64,000 nucleotides of DNA from Enterococcus_E cecorum_C (GTDB taxonomy: Bacteria; Bacillota; Bacilli; Lactobacillales; Enterococcaceae), in assembly GCF_052119425.1 (NCBI RefSeq), contig NZ_JBQKFH010000008.1, positions 1-64,000 of the forward strand. Direction: 5' to 3'. Both the position numbers and the translations under genes were made by a program. This document shows positions 1-7,448 of the stretch, piece by piece (the first letter of the stretch is position 1; each line of letters starts with the position of its first letter). Under the pieces are notes generated by a model that had not been told where the DNA came from, searched no databases, and saw only the letters and a list, made by a program, of their open reading frames with translations.

Positions 1-25
1 GATGAATGGTTTAATTGAATCGAAA

Positions 26-67
26 TAACAAAAAGAGCAGAGATAGCAAACAGCTGTCTATCTCTGC
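26..67 (-). terminator. Rho-independent terminator of glyA
   Basis: A 10-bp perfect stem (37-46 with 58-67, GCAGAGATAG arms) overlaps the glyA stop codon and is followed on the minus strand by a T-rich tail. Confidence 0.8.
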
Positions 68-1347
68 CCATTCCTTTTGTAAAACTCATCAGTCCAATTT
101 GACAAAGAGCCTTTATAAATTGGATATTTATCCGTTAAATTCTTCACTTCTTGTTTAACTTGAGCAAGCACATCGGCATCATCTTTATTTGATAAAACTT
201 TGACGATTAACTCAGCGACTTTAGCAGCATCTTCTTCTTTAAAGCCACGGCTCGTAATCGCAGGTGTACCAATACGGATACCACTTGTCTTGAATGGACT
301 TAATGTTTCAAATGGGATAGAATTTTTGTTTACTGTGATATTTACTGAATCAAGTAAATGTTCAGCCTCTTTACCATTTAGACCAAAGCCAGTCACTTCC
401 ATTAGTAATAAATGATTGTCTGTATCACCAGAAACTAAGCGGGCTTTTGGCTCATTATTAAAGACATCCACCATCGCCTTGGCATTCTTGATGACTTGTT
501 GGGCGTATTCTTTAAAACTTGGATCTAACGCTTCTTTAAATGCCACAGCTTTACCGGCAATCACGTGTTCTAATGGGCCACCTTGAATGCCAGGGAAAAT
601 AGCAGAATTCACTTTTTTCGCTAATTCTTCGTCATTCGTCAAAATCATGCCCCCACGAGGACCGCGTAAAGTTTTGTGCGTAGTTGTTGTTACGATATCA
701 GCATATGGTACTGGATTTGGATGTAAACCAGCAGCAACCAGACCAGCAATATGCGCCATATCGACCATTAATTTTGCGCCTACTTCATCGGCAATTTCTC
801 TAAATTTTGCAAAATCAATCGTTCTTGAGTAAGCAGAGGCACCAGCTACGATTAATTTTGGTTGGTGTTCGCGTGCTAAAATACGAACAACATCATAATC
901 AATGACTTCAGTGGTAGGATCAACGCCATAACCAACAAAATGGTAAGTCTTGCCACTAAAGTTAACAGGTGAACCATGTGTTAAATGTCCGCCTGCTGAA
1001 AGGTCCATACCTAAAACAGTATCACCAGGTTCAATTAATGCTAAATAAGCAGCTGTATTTGCTTGTGAACCGGAGTGAGGTTGCACGTTTGCAAATTTTG
1101 CACCAAAAAGTTCTTTTGCACGTTCGATAGCTAAAGTTTCCACAACATCAACAAATTCGCAACCACCATAGTAACGTTTATTTGGATAACCTTCTGCATA
1201 TTTATTTGTTAAAATACTGCCTTGCGCTGCTAAAACGCCTTTAGAAACAATATTTTCAGACGCAATTAATTCCAAATTGTTTTGTTGACGAACGCCTTCA
1301 TTTTCAATTGCTTGCCATAATTCTGGGTCAAATGCCTTATAATCCAA
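58..1347 (-). CDS. glyA: Serine hydroxymethyltransferase
   Basis: Cytosolic PLP enzyme that interconverts serine and glycine while charging tetrahydrofolate with a one-carbon unit; main source of C1 units for purine, thymidylate and methionine synthesis. The fold-type I signature is complete: the PLP lysine lies in THKTLRGPRGG near residue 230, and HSGSQAN and DMAHIAGL are present. Length about 429 aa, slightly longer than the usual 410-420. The in-frame GTG at 1356 sits only 1 nt after AGGAG, so the TTG at 1347 (AGGAG plus 8 nt, protein starting MDYKAFDPEL) is the better start. In related Firmicutes glyA follows tdk-prfA-prmC-tsaC; here it is separated from tsaC by other genes and a transposon. 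Confidence 0.96.
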   Translation of the reverse strand: MDYKAFDPELWQAIENEGVRQQNNLELIASENIVSKGVLAAQGSILTNKYAEGYPNKRYYGGCEFVDVVETLAIERAKELFGAKFANVQPHSGSQANTAAYLALIEPGDTVLGMDLSAGGHLTHGSPVNFSGKTYHFVGYGVDPTTEVIDYDVVRILAREHQPKLIVAGASAYSRTIDFAKFREIADEVGAKLMVDMAHIAGLVAAGLHPNPVPYADIVTTTTHKTLRGPRGGMILTNDEELAKKVNSAIFPGIQGGPLEHVIAGKAVAFKEALDPSFKEYAQQVIKNAKAMVDVFNNEPKARLVSGDTDNHLLLMEVTGFGLNGKEAEHLLDSVNITVNKNSIPFETLSPFKTSGIRIGTPAITSRGFKEEDAAKVAELIVKVLSNKDDADVLAQVKQEVKNLTDKYPIYKGSLSNWTDEFYKRNGQR

Positions 1348-1434
1348 GTAGGACACTCCTTTTTAAAAATATTATCAGTCGCTTGCTGACGAAAAAATGC
1401 TACTAAAAGAAAAAAATCTCAAGTAGTTGCTTAA

Positions 1435-1464
1435 ATTCTAGCATAAAACCGAATAAAAATCAGC
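1435..1464 (-). promoter_or_regulatory. Putative glyA promoter
   Basis: Minus-strand extended -10 (TGC-TAGAAT, 1435-1443) with a weak -35 (CTGATT) 17 bp upstream, about 90 bp before the glyA start. Confidence 0.45.
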
Positions 1465-1528
1465 TACTTTGTACTAATCGTATGTAAAATAATCTTAACA
1501 TTCCGATGTAAACCTTTTCTACAAAACG

Positions 1529-1537
1529 TGTTATAAT
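1529..1537 (+). promoter_or_regulatory. Extended -10 promoter of the small gene
   Basis: TG-t-TATAAT ends 18 bp before the chosen start; no convincing -35 is visible. Confidence 0.5.
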
Positions 1538-1555
1538 TGGTTTGAGGTGATGTCC

Positions 1556-1735
1556 ATGTCTGAAAAGCCAGAAAAATTAACAATCGAGGAATATAATCTA
1601 TATCTGAAAGCCGCTATAAAAAATTTAGGCGGCGGGAATGCATTATATGAAAATCTTTCTTCTGAACTCAAGCGCTTAGCCAAACTTTATAGCATAGAAG
1701 AAGTCAAAAAGAAAGATTTCGGTTTTTGGAAATGA
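1556..1735 (+). CDS. Small conserved-looking protein of unknown function
   Basis: A 59-residue, charged, probably helical protein (Lys/Glu rich, ending KKKDFGFWK) with no family I recognise. It looks real because it has a TG-TATAAT promoter, a GAGG ribosome-binding site 8 nt before the ATG at 1556, and a terminator directly after the stop. In-frame GTG at 1547 and ATG at 1550 overlap the ribosome-binding site and are unlikely starts. It is the only plus-strand gene in this part of the window, divergent from glyA. No signal peptide or membrane segment. Confidence 0.7.
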   Translation: MSEKPEKLTIEEYNLYLKAAIKNLGGGNALYENLSSELKRLAKLYSIEEVKKKDFGFWK

Positions 1736-1737
1736 TA

Positions 1738-1766
1738 AAACGGACGACACCAAACCGTCCTTTTTT
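1738..1766. terminator. Terminator of the small gene
   Basis: GGACG stem (1742-1746 with 1756-1760), 9-nt loop, six T after it; A-run before it, so it may also work on the minus strand for the transporter remnant. Confidence 0.7.
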
Positions 1767-2070
1767 CATCTATTCTTTTTTAGCATGCCAAATACAATGA
1801 TAACAATCGCAACAGCCGTATAACAAGCAATTAACATCATTTTCGTCTTAAATTGGCTTGCGTTTCAAACAATAATTGCCAATCCCAATGGTCCTCCAAT
1901 TTGATGCATGGTATTGGTCAAGGCACTGGATACCCATGATAATTCAGTTGGTGAAAAACGAAAAATCTCGCCAATTTGTAATGAGCTCGTAAAAATAATC
2001 GAGTTATCCATTAAAATAAAAAATATGAAAATAATGTAATAGGTAAAATCAACCCCTGCTTTTTGTGCAT
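1766..2070 (-). pseudogene. Remnant of an MFS (EmrB/QacA-type) drug transporter
   Basis: Conceptual translation of the minus strand gives the start of a 14-helix MFS exporter (first membrane helix with LMDNSIIF, then FSPTELSWVSSA) running straight into the end of one (ALTNTMHQIGGPLGLAIIV and a last helix ending FGMLKKNR). The middle, several hundred residues, is missing. There is an in-frame TGA after LAIIV, and the original start with its ribosome-binding site (GAGGAG, ATG at 2070) is out of frame with the rest. The gene is therefore broken by an internal deletion, a frameshift and a nonsense mutation. What it exported is unknown. Confidence 0.75.
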
Positions 2071-2155
2071 TTCATTCTCCTCACCACAATTGATGTTTAT
2101 ATTTCAACTTTCTCACCTTTCGACTAAAACGAATGGATAATTTTTGTTTACTCAA

Positions 2156-3022
2156 TTATTCCTCTGTTGCTAACATTCTTTGCATAAACCATTCGACTTG
2201 TTGAGGTGCGTCATGATCAAAAAATGCTGATTCTCGTAAATCCAAGTTAGCAATCACTTCCATATCATCACTAGATAACTCAAAATCAAAAATATCAATG
2301 TTTTCTGCCATTCTTTCAGGTCGAACTGATTTTGCCAAAGCTACAATGCCTCTTTGCATCAACCATCGCAATACAACTTGTCCTACTGATTTATGATATT
2401 TTTGACCAATTTCAGTTAATATCGGATTCGTAAACAATTCATGACGACCTTCTGCAAATGGCGCCCAGGCTTCGATTTGTACACCATATTTTTCATGCCA
2501 TTCTTGATCAACATTTCTTTGATACCATGGATTAACTTCAATTTGATTAATTTGCGGTTTTACTTCATTTAAACCAACAAATTCAATCATTTTCGCCGAT
2601 TTAAAATTAGAAATACCAATCGCACGTAATTTTCCACTTTTTTGTAAAGCAACTAGGGCACGCCAAGCACCATAAATATCCCCATAAGGCTGATGAATTA
2701 AATATAAGTCTAAATAATCTAATCCCATCACTTTTAATGAATGTTCTACAGTTTCTTTTGCACGATTTTCAGGTGCTTGTAAGATAAATAATTTAGAAGT
2801 GACAAATAACTCTTCTCTTGTAACGATGCCTTCTTCAATCGCTCTCTTAATTCCTTCCCCTGTTTCTTTTTCATTTCCATATACCGCTGCAGTGTCAATC
2901 AAACGATATCCTGCCTTAATTGCTTGATATACAGCTTCTGCAGTTTGTTCTGCTGGAATTTGGTACACTCCGTAACCTAATTGTGGCATAACTACTCCAT
3001 TATTTAATTCAATTGTGTTCAT
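2156..3022 (-). CDS. Aldo-keto reductase
   Basis: NADPH-dependent reductase of the AKR superfamily (288 aa), probably reducing aldehydes or 2-oxo compounds such as methylglyoxal. The catalytic tetrad is visible: Asp in LIDTAAVYGNE, Tyr in the same motif, Lys in VTSKLF and His in LIHQP. The C-terminal cofactor region LAKSVRPERMAENIDIFDF is present. Good ribosome-binding site (AAGGAGA). It lies downstream of a MerR-family regulator whose stop abuts the -35 of this gene's own promoter, and that promoter has the 19-bp spacer typical of MerR activation, so induction by a toxic carbonyl or other electrophile is likely. The natural substrate cannot be read from sequence. Confidence 0.92.
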   Translation of the reverse strand: MNTIELNNGVVMPQLGYGVYQIPAEQTAEAVYQAIKAGYRLIDTAAVYGNEKETGEGIKRAIEEGIVTREELFVTSKLFILQAPENRAKETVEHSLKVMGLDYLDLYLIHQPYGDIYGAWRALVALQKSGKLRAIGISNFKSAKMIEFVGLNEVKPQINQIEVNPWYQRNVDQEWHEKYGVQIEAWAPFAEGRHELFTNPILTEIGQKYHKSVGQVVLRWLMQRGIVALAKSVRPERMAENIDIFDFELSSDDMEVIANLDLRESAFFDHDAPQQVEWFMQRMLATEE

Positions 3023-3054
3023 TTTTATGATTCTCCTTTTACTTGATATATTTT

Positions 3055-3085
3055 ATTCTAAACTTTGGCATAAACTCCATGGCAA
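3055..3085 (-). promoter_or_regulatory. MerR-type promoter of the aldo-keto reductase
   Basis: Minus strand: -35 TTGCCA (3080-3085), 19-bp spacer, -10 TAGAAT (3055-3060). The overlong spacer and the shared CTTGCC(A/C)TGGAG half-site with the regulator's own promoter mark it as a MerR target. Confidence 0.75.
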
Positions 3086-3091
3086 GTGATT

Positions 3092-3511
3092 TTAGAATTT
3101 TTTCTCCCAGAGTTTTTCAATTGTATTCTCATTCATCTTACCTTCTTGAAATTTTGCCAAAAGTTCATCATAAGTTTCTATTTTATAACTTAACAACGCT
3201 CTAACTTGTTCCATTTCTTGAATTTTTTCATTTAATTCAGCCAACTGTTCATGTAGAATTTGTTTCTGCGCCTCAGCTACATTGGTTTTCTCGCGCATTT
3301 GAGCCAGCTGTACGAATTCGATTAGCGATTCAATTGATAAACCTGCATGACGTAAATTTTTTGCTAGATAAATCCAATTTAGATCATTCACTGAATATTC
3401 GCGATAGCCACTTTCATTGCGCTTAACTGGTGGAATCACGCCAATTCGTTCATAGTATCTAAGCGTATCCACACTTAAACCAAATAATTCTGCTGCTTTT
3501 TTAATATTCAT
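3092..3511 (-). CDS. MerR-family regulator (AdhR-like)
   Basis: DNA-binding activator of about 139 aa. The N-terminal winged helix-turn-helix is typical (IKKAAELFGLSVDTLRYYERIG, then GYREYS), followed by a long coiled coil (roughly residues 75-120) for dimerisation. There is no cysteine cluster as in metal sensors, which fits the AdhR/aldehyde-responsive type. The ATG at 3511 is best placed 8 nt after GAGG; the GTG at 3520 lies inside the ribosome-binding site. It probably controls itself and the adjacent aldo-keto reductase, because both promoters carry a related dyad inside a 19-bp spacer. Confidence 0.9.
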   Translation of the reverse strand: MNIKKAAELFGLSVDTLRYYERIGVIPPVKRNESGYREYSVNDLNWIYLAKNLRHAGLSIESLIEFVQLAQMREKTNVAEAQKQILHEQLAELNEKIQEMEQVRALLSYKIETYDELLAKFQEGKMNENTIEKLWEKKF

Positions 3512-3531
3512 CATTTTCACCTCACAAATAA

Positions 3532-3562
3532 ATAATAAACCCTAGAGCACGCTCCAGGGCAA
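3532..3562 (-). promoter_or_regulatory. Autoregulated MerR promoter and operator
   Basis: Minus strand: -35 TTGCCC (3557-3562), 19-bp spacer, -10 TATTAT (3532-3537). A 20-bp dyad (CCCT-G-GAGC-GT-GCTC-T-AGGG) fills the spacer. Because a T-rich stretch follows, the dyad might also end transcripts from the ABC transporter operon upstream. Confidence 0.78.
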
Positions 3563-3569
3563 GTAAAAA

Positions 3570-5063
3570 TTATCTATTTTTTAACAAATGTTGCCTTATC
3601 AAAAATTCCTTTGCCACTTTTTGCGGACTTTTTTTCAATACATCGACTTGGTAATTCATCTGTTGCATTTGCTCTTCAGTAATTTTTCCAGCTAATTGAT
3701 TTAATATTTTCTTTAATTCAGGATATTTTTTCAAGGTAGTCTCACGAATTAAAGGTGCTCCTTGATAAGGTGGAAAAAGCTGAAGATCGTCTTTAAGTAA
3801 AACTAGATTGTATCTCTTGATGCCACTATCAGTTGAATAGACATCAGCAATTTGAATACTTCCTTGCTCAAGTGCTTTATAGCGTAAAGCAGGTTCCATC
3901 GTCTTGACTTGTAAAGAAAGCTGATATTTTTCTTGTAAACCGAGGTTACCATCTTTTCGTTGGTTAAATTCTAAGGTAAAACCAGCAATGGCTTGATTTT
4001 CTACCTTTTTTAAGTCACTAATCTTCTTTAATTGATGTTGTTTAGCATAATTTTTTGGTACAGCTAATGCATAAGTATTCTGATAGGCCATAGGTTGCAA
4101 ATAAACTAAATGATCTTGCCGATAAATGCCTTTTTTTGCCTGTTGATAAACTGTTTTAGGATCAGTCGAAGTTGTTGGTGTTTGCTTCAATAAAGTGCTC
4201 GTAATCGTTCCTGTAAATTCTGGATAAAGATCAATTGAGCCTTTTTTTAACGCTTGATATAAAAAACTTGTTTTTCCTAGATTTTCTTTTAATTCTACAT
4301 GCAAGTCTGACTGGTCTTCAATTAATAGTTTGTACATATGTATTAAGATGTTGGGTTCAGCACCTAATTTACCAGCAATTACGATTGTATTATTGGTTTG
4401 TGTTTGTAAAAAGAACGGCACAAAAGTTAAACCTGTTATGGCAATCAAACTAACAAAGGTAATCCCAACTTGCTTAAGCTTCAATCGTTGAAGCCATTGT
4501 AATAAAAAACTAAATAATATTGCTAATCCTGCCGAAGCAAGCGCTCCAATTAAAATCAACTGATTATCTTGACGATCGATTCCCAATAAAATATACGTTC
4601 CTAGACCACCTGCTCCAATTAAAGCCGCAAGTGTAGCTGTCCCTATAATCATGATGGCAGAAGTCCGGATACCAGATAAAATCATCGGCATAGCCAATGG
4701 CAAAGATAATTTTTTTAATCGCTCCCATCGCGTCATTCCAAAGGCTCGCGCTGCCTCATCCAGACTTGGATCAACGTTAGCTAGACCAACTAGCGTATTT
4801 TGTAATATAGGAAAAATCCCATAAATGATAAGTGCAATTAAAGATGGTGTAAAGCCAATGCCCATAAACGGAATAAATAATCCTAATAAGGCTAATGAGG
4901 GAATGGTCTGCATAATTCCGGTAATTTGTAAAATAACTGCAACTACACGCTTAAAGGGTTGTAAAATTAAAGCTAAACCAATTGCTAAGAGGCTTGCTAA
5001 TAACAATGCACTCATAGAAAGTTGTAAATGTTGAAAAATTGCTTGTAAAAGGCTAGGCATCAT
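3570..5063 (-). CDS. Osmoprotectant ABC transporter, permease fused to substrate-binding domain
   Basis: About 497 aa in two parts. Residues 1-210 form a MetI-type permease (six or so membrane helices; the EAA loop is EAARAFGMTRWERLKKLSLPLAMP). After one more helix, residues 230-497 form an extracytoplasmic OpuAC-type substrate-binding domain starting at IVIAGKLGAEPNIL. Such fusions (OpuF/BusAB type) import glycine betaine, choline or related compatible solutes. The ATG at 5063 has AAGGAC before it. It overlaps the ATPase gene, forming a two-gene operon. Substrate (betaine, carnitine or choline) is not resolved. Confidence 0.9.
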   Translation of the reverse strand: MMPSLLQAIFQHLQLSMSALLLASLLAIGLALILQPFKRVVAVILQITGIMQTIPSLALLGLFIPFMGIGFTPSLIALIIYGIFPILQNTLVGLANVDPSLDEAARAFGMTRWERLKKLSLPLAMPMILSGIRTSAIMIIGTATLAALIGAGGLGTYILLGIDRQDNQLILIGALASAGLAILFSFLLQWLQRLKLKQVGITFVSLIAITGLTFVPFFLQTQTNNTIVIAGKLGAEPNILIHMYKLLIEDQSDLHVELKENLGKTSFLYQALKKGSIDLYPEFTGTITSTLLKQTPTTSTDPKTVYQQAKKGIYRQDHLVYLQPMAYQNTYALAVPKNYAKQHQLKKISDLKKVENQAIAGFTLEFNQRKDGNLGLQEKYQLSLQVKTMEPALRYKALEQGSIQIADVYSTDSGIKRYNLVLLKDDLQLFPPYQGAPLIRETTLKKYPELKKILNQLAGKITEEQMQQMNYQVDVLKKSPQKVAKEFLIRQHLLKNR

Positions 5064-5784
5064 ATTCACGTCCTTTCAAAACCTGTGCAACAAATGCATT
5101 TTGCGGATCGCTTTGAATATCTGAAGGACTAGCAAATTGGACTAGCTCACCGTTTTGTAATACTGCAATTCGATCAGCTAGCTTTAATGCTTCATCCATA
5201 TCATGCGTAACAAAAAGAACAGTTAAATGTAATTCTTCATGCAATTGTTTGAGCAAGTCCTGTAACTGTTGACGACTTAACGGATCCAAAGCACTAAATG
5301 GTTCGTCCATCAATAATATCTTAGGTTGCGTAATTAATGCTCGCACAATACCGACACGCTGTTGTTGCCCACCAGATAACTCTTTGGGATAACGATGTAA
5401 GACTTCTTTTGGATTTAGACCAACCTTTTTGAGCCAAAAATTTGCCATTTCCGGCCATTTAGCTTTAGGAATTTTTTTTAATTCGGGAATTAAAGTAATA
5501 TTTTCATAGACAGTCATATGTGGAAATAAGGAAATCTGCTGAATCACGTAACCAATTTGCAAGCGTAACTCTCTTAATTGCCACTGATTAATTGATTGAT
5601 TATCTAATAAAATTTGACCATTATCAGGAGTGACTAGTCGATTAACCGTCTTTAATAAAGTCGTTTTCCCACTACCACTTGGTCCAACTAAGCAAATGAA
5701 TTCGCCTGTATTTATTTGCATTGAAATATTTTTTAAAATAGCAGTCTTGCCATAATTTTTACTTATATGTTGAAATTTAATCAT
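5053..5784 (-). CDS. Osmoprotectant ABC transporter ATP-binding protein
   Basis: ATPase of 243 aa energising the adjacent permease/binding protein. Walker A GPSGSGKTT, signature LSGGQQQR, Walker B ILLMDEPFSALDP and the H-loop FVTHDMDEA are all present. The C-terminal CBS pair found in OpuCA-type ATPases, which senses ionic strength, is missing, so osmotic gating would have to act elsewhere. Ribosome-binding site AAGGAG 6 nt before the ATG. First gene of the operon; its last bases overlap the permease gene. Confidence 0.92.
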   Translation of the reverse strand: MIKFQHISKNYGKTAILKNISMQINTGEFICLVGPSGSGKTTLLKTVNRLVTPDNGQILLDNQSINQWQLRELRLQIGYVIQQISLFPHMTVYENITLIPELKKIPKAKWPEMANFWLKKVGLNPKEVLHRYPKELSGGQQQRVGIVRALITQPKILLMDEPFSALDPLSRQQLQDLLKQLHEELHLTVLFVTHDMDEALKLADRIAVLQNGELVQFASPSDIQSDPQNAFVAQVLKGREYDA

Positions 5785-5834
5785 ATCTACTCCTTCTTAG
5801 GTATTTGTAACTAATTTTATCATCTTTAACTTTC

Positions 5835-5862
5835 AGTATACGGATTATTTTATCATAAGCAA
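5835..5862 (-). promoter_or_regulatory. Promoter of the osmoprotectant transporter operon
   Basis: Minus strand TTGCTT (5857-5862), 16-bp spacer, TATACT (5835-5840). It lies about 80 bp inside the transposon junction, so the insertion left it intact. Confidence 0.65.
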
Positions 5863-5943
5863 AATGATTGGCCTGCATTTTCTTTTCCAGATTGATTCCT
5901 GTTCATTCAAAGCTAATCACAATATTTCAAAATTTTTTATTTT

Positions 5944-6117
5944 AAACAAAGTATAAATTTCTAATTATCTTTTTATATTTTCTTAAATGCTCGTAAAGCC
6001 TTATTCTATGTGCTTTCGAGTATTTTTACTGTAGGAAGATACTTCACGTTTCTTTGCATATTTCCTCATGTCTTAGCTGTCAGAAGTGGTAAATAAGTAG
6101 TAAATTCATTTGTACTA
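5944..6117. other. Tn916 right end (int side)
   Basis: AT-rich terminal DNA with two imperfect copies of a short element, one at the terminus and one near TTTACCACTT/GTAGTAAAT next to the int stop; these resemble the DR2-type arm sites bound by the Int N-terminal domain. No gene is seen here. Confidence 0.65.
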
Positions 6118-6885
6118 CTAAGCAACAAGACGCTCCTGTTGCTTCTCTTTATTCAAGCGTTTCATTTCTGCCATTGCAGAATCGAATGTTGCATGTGCGT
6201 AATAGTTCAGCGTCATGGCTATATTAGCATGTCCCATAATGTACTGTAATGCCTTTGGATTCATTCCTGCATTTGCATAGTTGGTACAGAATGTATGTCG
6301 CAAACTATGTGGAGTGATGTGTGGCAATTTATCCTCGTTATACTTATTGTATTTCTTAACAAGACCTTTCATCATGCCGTTGTAATCACTTGCCACTTTT
6401 GGATAGTTCTTTCTATTAAGAAAGAGGAAATCACTATATCCATCAATCTCAACACGCTTATCATTCTTTCGATTCGCTAACACTCGCTTAAATGCTTGAT
6501 AGGCTTCTTCAACCATAGGAACTTGACGTTCGCCACTTTTGGTCTTTGGTGTTTCAATGTAGTACCCAATTTCAGTATCTCTCAATAGCTGATGGTCTAT
6601 ATTGACAAGACGATTCTCAAAATCTAAATCTGGAAGTGTCAAACCACCAAACTCTGAAATACGAAGACCTGTTTTTAAGAGTATCAGAATTTCATCATAA
6701 TTTTTGCTGTAGGTTTTATCAGCTTTTGCAAAGGCTAACAGTTTTTCTTCCTGTTCTTCTGTTAGTACGGTCTTAGGGACAGTATCATCATTCGTTCTAC
6801 TTTTTCGCTCTCTTTGATTATGAAATTGCATGCCTTTTAGTCCAGCTGATTTCACTTTTTGCATTCTACAAACTGCATAACTCAT
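6118..6885 (-). pseudogene. int: Chimera: MobV relaxase N-terminus fused to Tn916 integrase catalytic domain
   Basis: Open frame of 255 codons. The first 34 residues (MSYAVCRMQKVK to RTNDD) are the start of a pMV158/pUB110-type MobV relaxase, including its motif I FHNQRE, whose histidine is the MobM nucleophile. From TVPKTVLTEEQ on it is the last ~221 residues of Tn916 Int (normally 405). All tyrosine recombinase residues remain: Arg in TGLRISEF, Lys in KTKSGERQ, HSLRHTF, His in MGHANI and Tyr in LNYYAHA. Lost are the arm-binding and core-binding domains, so integrase activity is unlikely. The Mob ribosome-binding site (AAAGGAG, 10 nt before ATG 6885) is intact, so the chimera may be made. 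Confidence 0.88.
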
Positions 6886-6954
6886 ATGTAAATCGCTCCT
6901 TTTTAGGTGGCACAAATGTGAGGCATTTTCGCTCTTTCCGGCAACCACTTCCAA

Positions 6955-7003
6955 GTAAAGTATAACACACTATACTTTATATTCATAAAGTGTGTGCTCT
7001 GCG
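6955..7003 (-). other. oriT of pMV158/pUB110-type rolling-circle plasmid
   Basis: On the minus strand the sequence TAGTGTG/TTA (6963-6972) matches the nick site I recall for MobM-type relaxases, with the flanking hairpin ACTTTAT-GAAT-ATAAAGT upstream. It lies in the expected place just before the mob start. The site looks complete although the relaxase gene is cut after 34 codons, so it could only be nicked by a relaxase supplied in trans. Confidence 0.75.
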
Positions 7004-7074
7004 AGGCTGTCGGCAGTGCCGACCAAAACCATAAAACCTTTAAGACCTTTCTTTTTTTTACGAGAAAAAAGAAA

Positions 7075-7310
7075 CAAAAAAACCTGCCCTCTGCCACCTC
7101 AGCAAAGGGGGGTTTTGCTCTCGTGCTCGTTTAAAAATCAGCAAGGGACAGGTAGTATTTTTTGAGAAGATCACTCAAAAAATCTCCACCTTTAAACCCT
7201 TGCCAATTTTTATTTTGTCCGTTTTGTCTAGCTTACCGAAAGCCAGACTCAGCAAGAATAAAATTTTTATTGTCTTTCGGTTTTCTAGTGTAACGGACAA
7301 AACCACTCAA
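7075..7310. other. Plasmid single-strand origin-like region (ssoU/palU type)
   Basis: Gene-free, highly structured DNA between oriT and tet(L). Several long dyads are visible, for example TTTTTTGAG/CTCAAAAAA around 7158-7181 and TTTTGTCCGTT/AACGGACAAAA (about 7215-7302). Position between mob and tet(L) and content match the ssoU of pMV158/pUB110-family plasmids as I remember it; exact limits are uncertain. Confidence 0.6.
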
Positions 7311-7315
7311 AATAA

Positions 7316-7347
7316 AAAAGATACAAGAGAGGTCTCTCGTATCTTTT
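7316..7347. terminator. Bidirectional terminator-like palindrome
   Basis: AAAAGATAC-AAGAGAGGTCTCTCG-GTATCTTTT palindrome flanked by A and T runs, between the single-strand origin region and tet(L). Confidence 0.6.
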
Positions 7348-7398
7348 ATTCAGCAATCGCGCCCTTTAATGGAACAAAAAGATTTGAATTCCTGTTAT

Positions 7399-7440
7399 AA
7401 AAAAAGGATCAATTTTGAACTCTCTCCCAAAGTTGATCCC
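7399..7440 (-). terminator. tet(L) terminator
   Basis: GGATCAA/TTGATCC stem (7406-7412 with 7433-7439), followed on the minus strand by seven T, 10 bp after the tet(L) stop. Confidence 0.8.
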
Positions 7441-7448
7441 TTAACGAT

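Noticed and set aside
1345..1356. glyA start at GTG 1356
   Set aside because: It is 1 nt from AGGAG; the TTG at 1347 has correct spacing and gives the family's normal N-terminus.
7200..7400. Short plus-strand open frame in the plasmid segment
   Set aside because: It lies across the single-strand-origin-like dyads and a terminator palindrome; no ribosome-binding site or recognisable protein.
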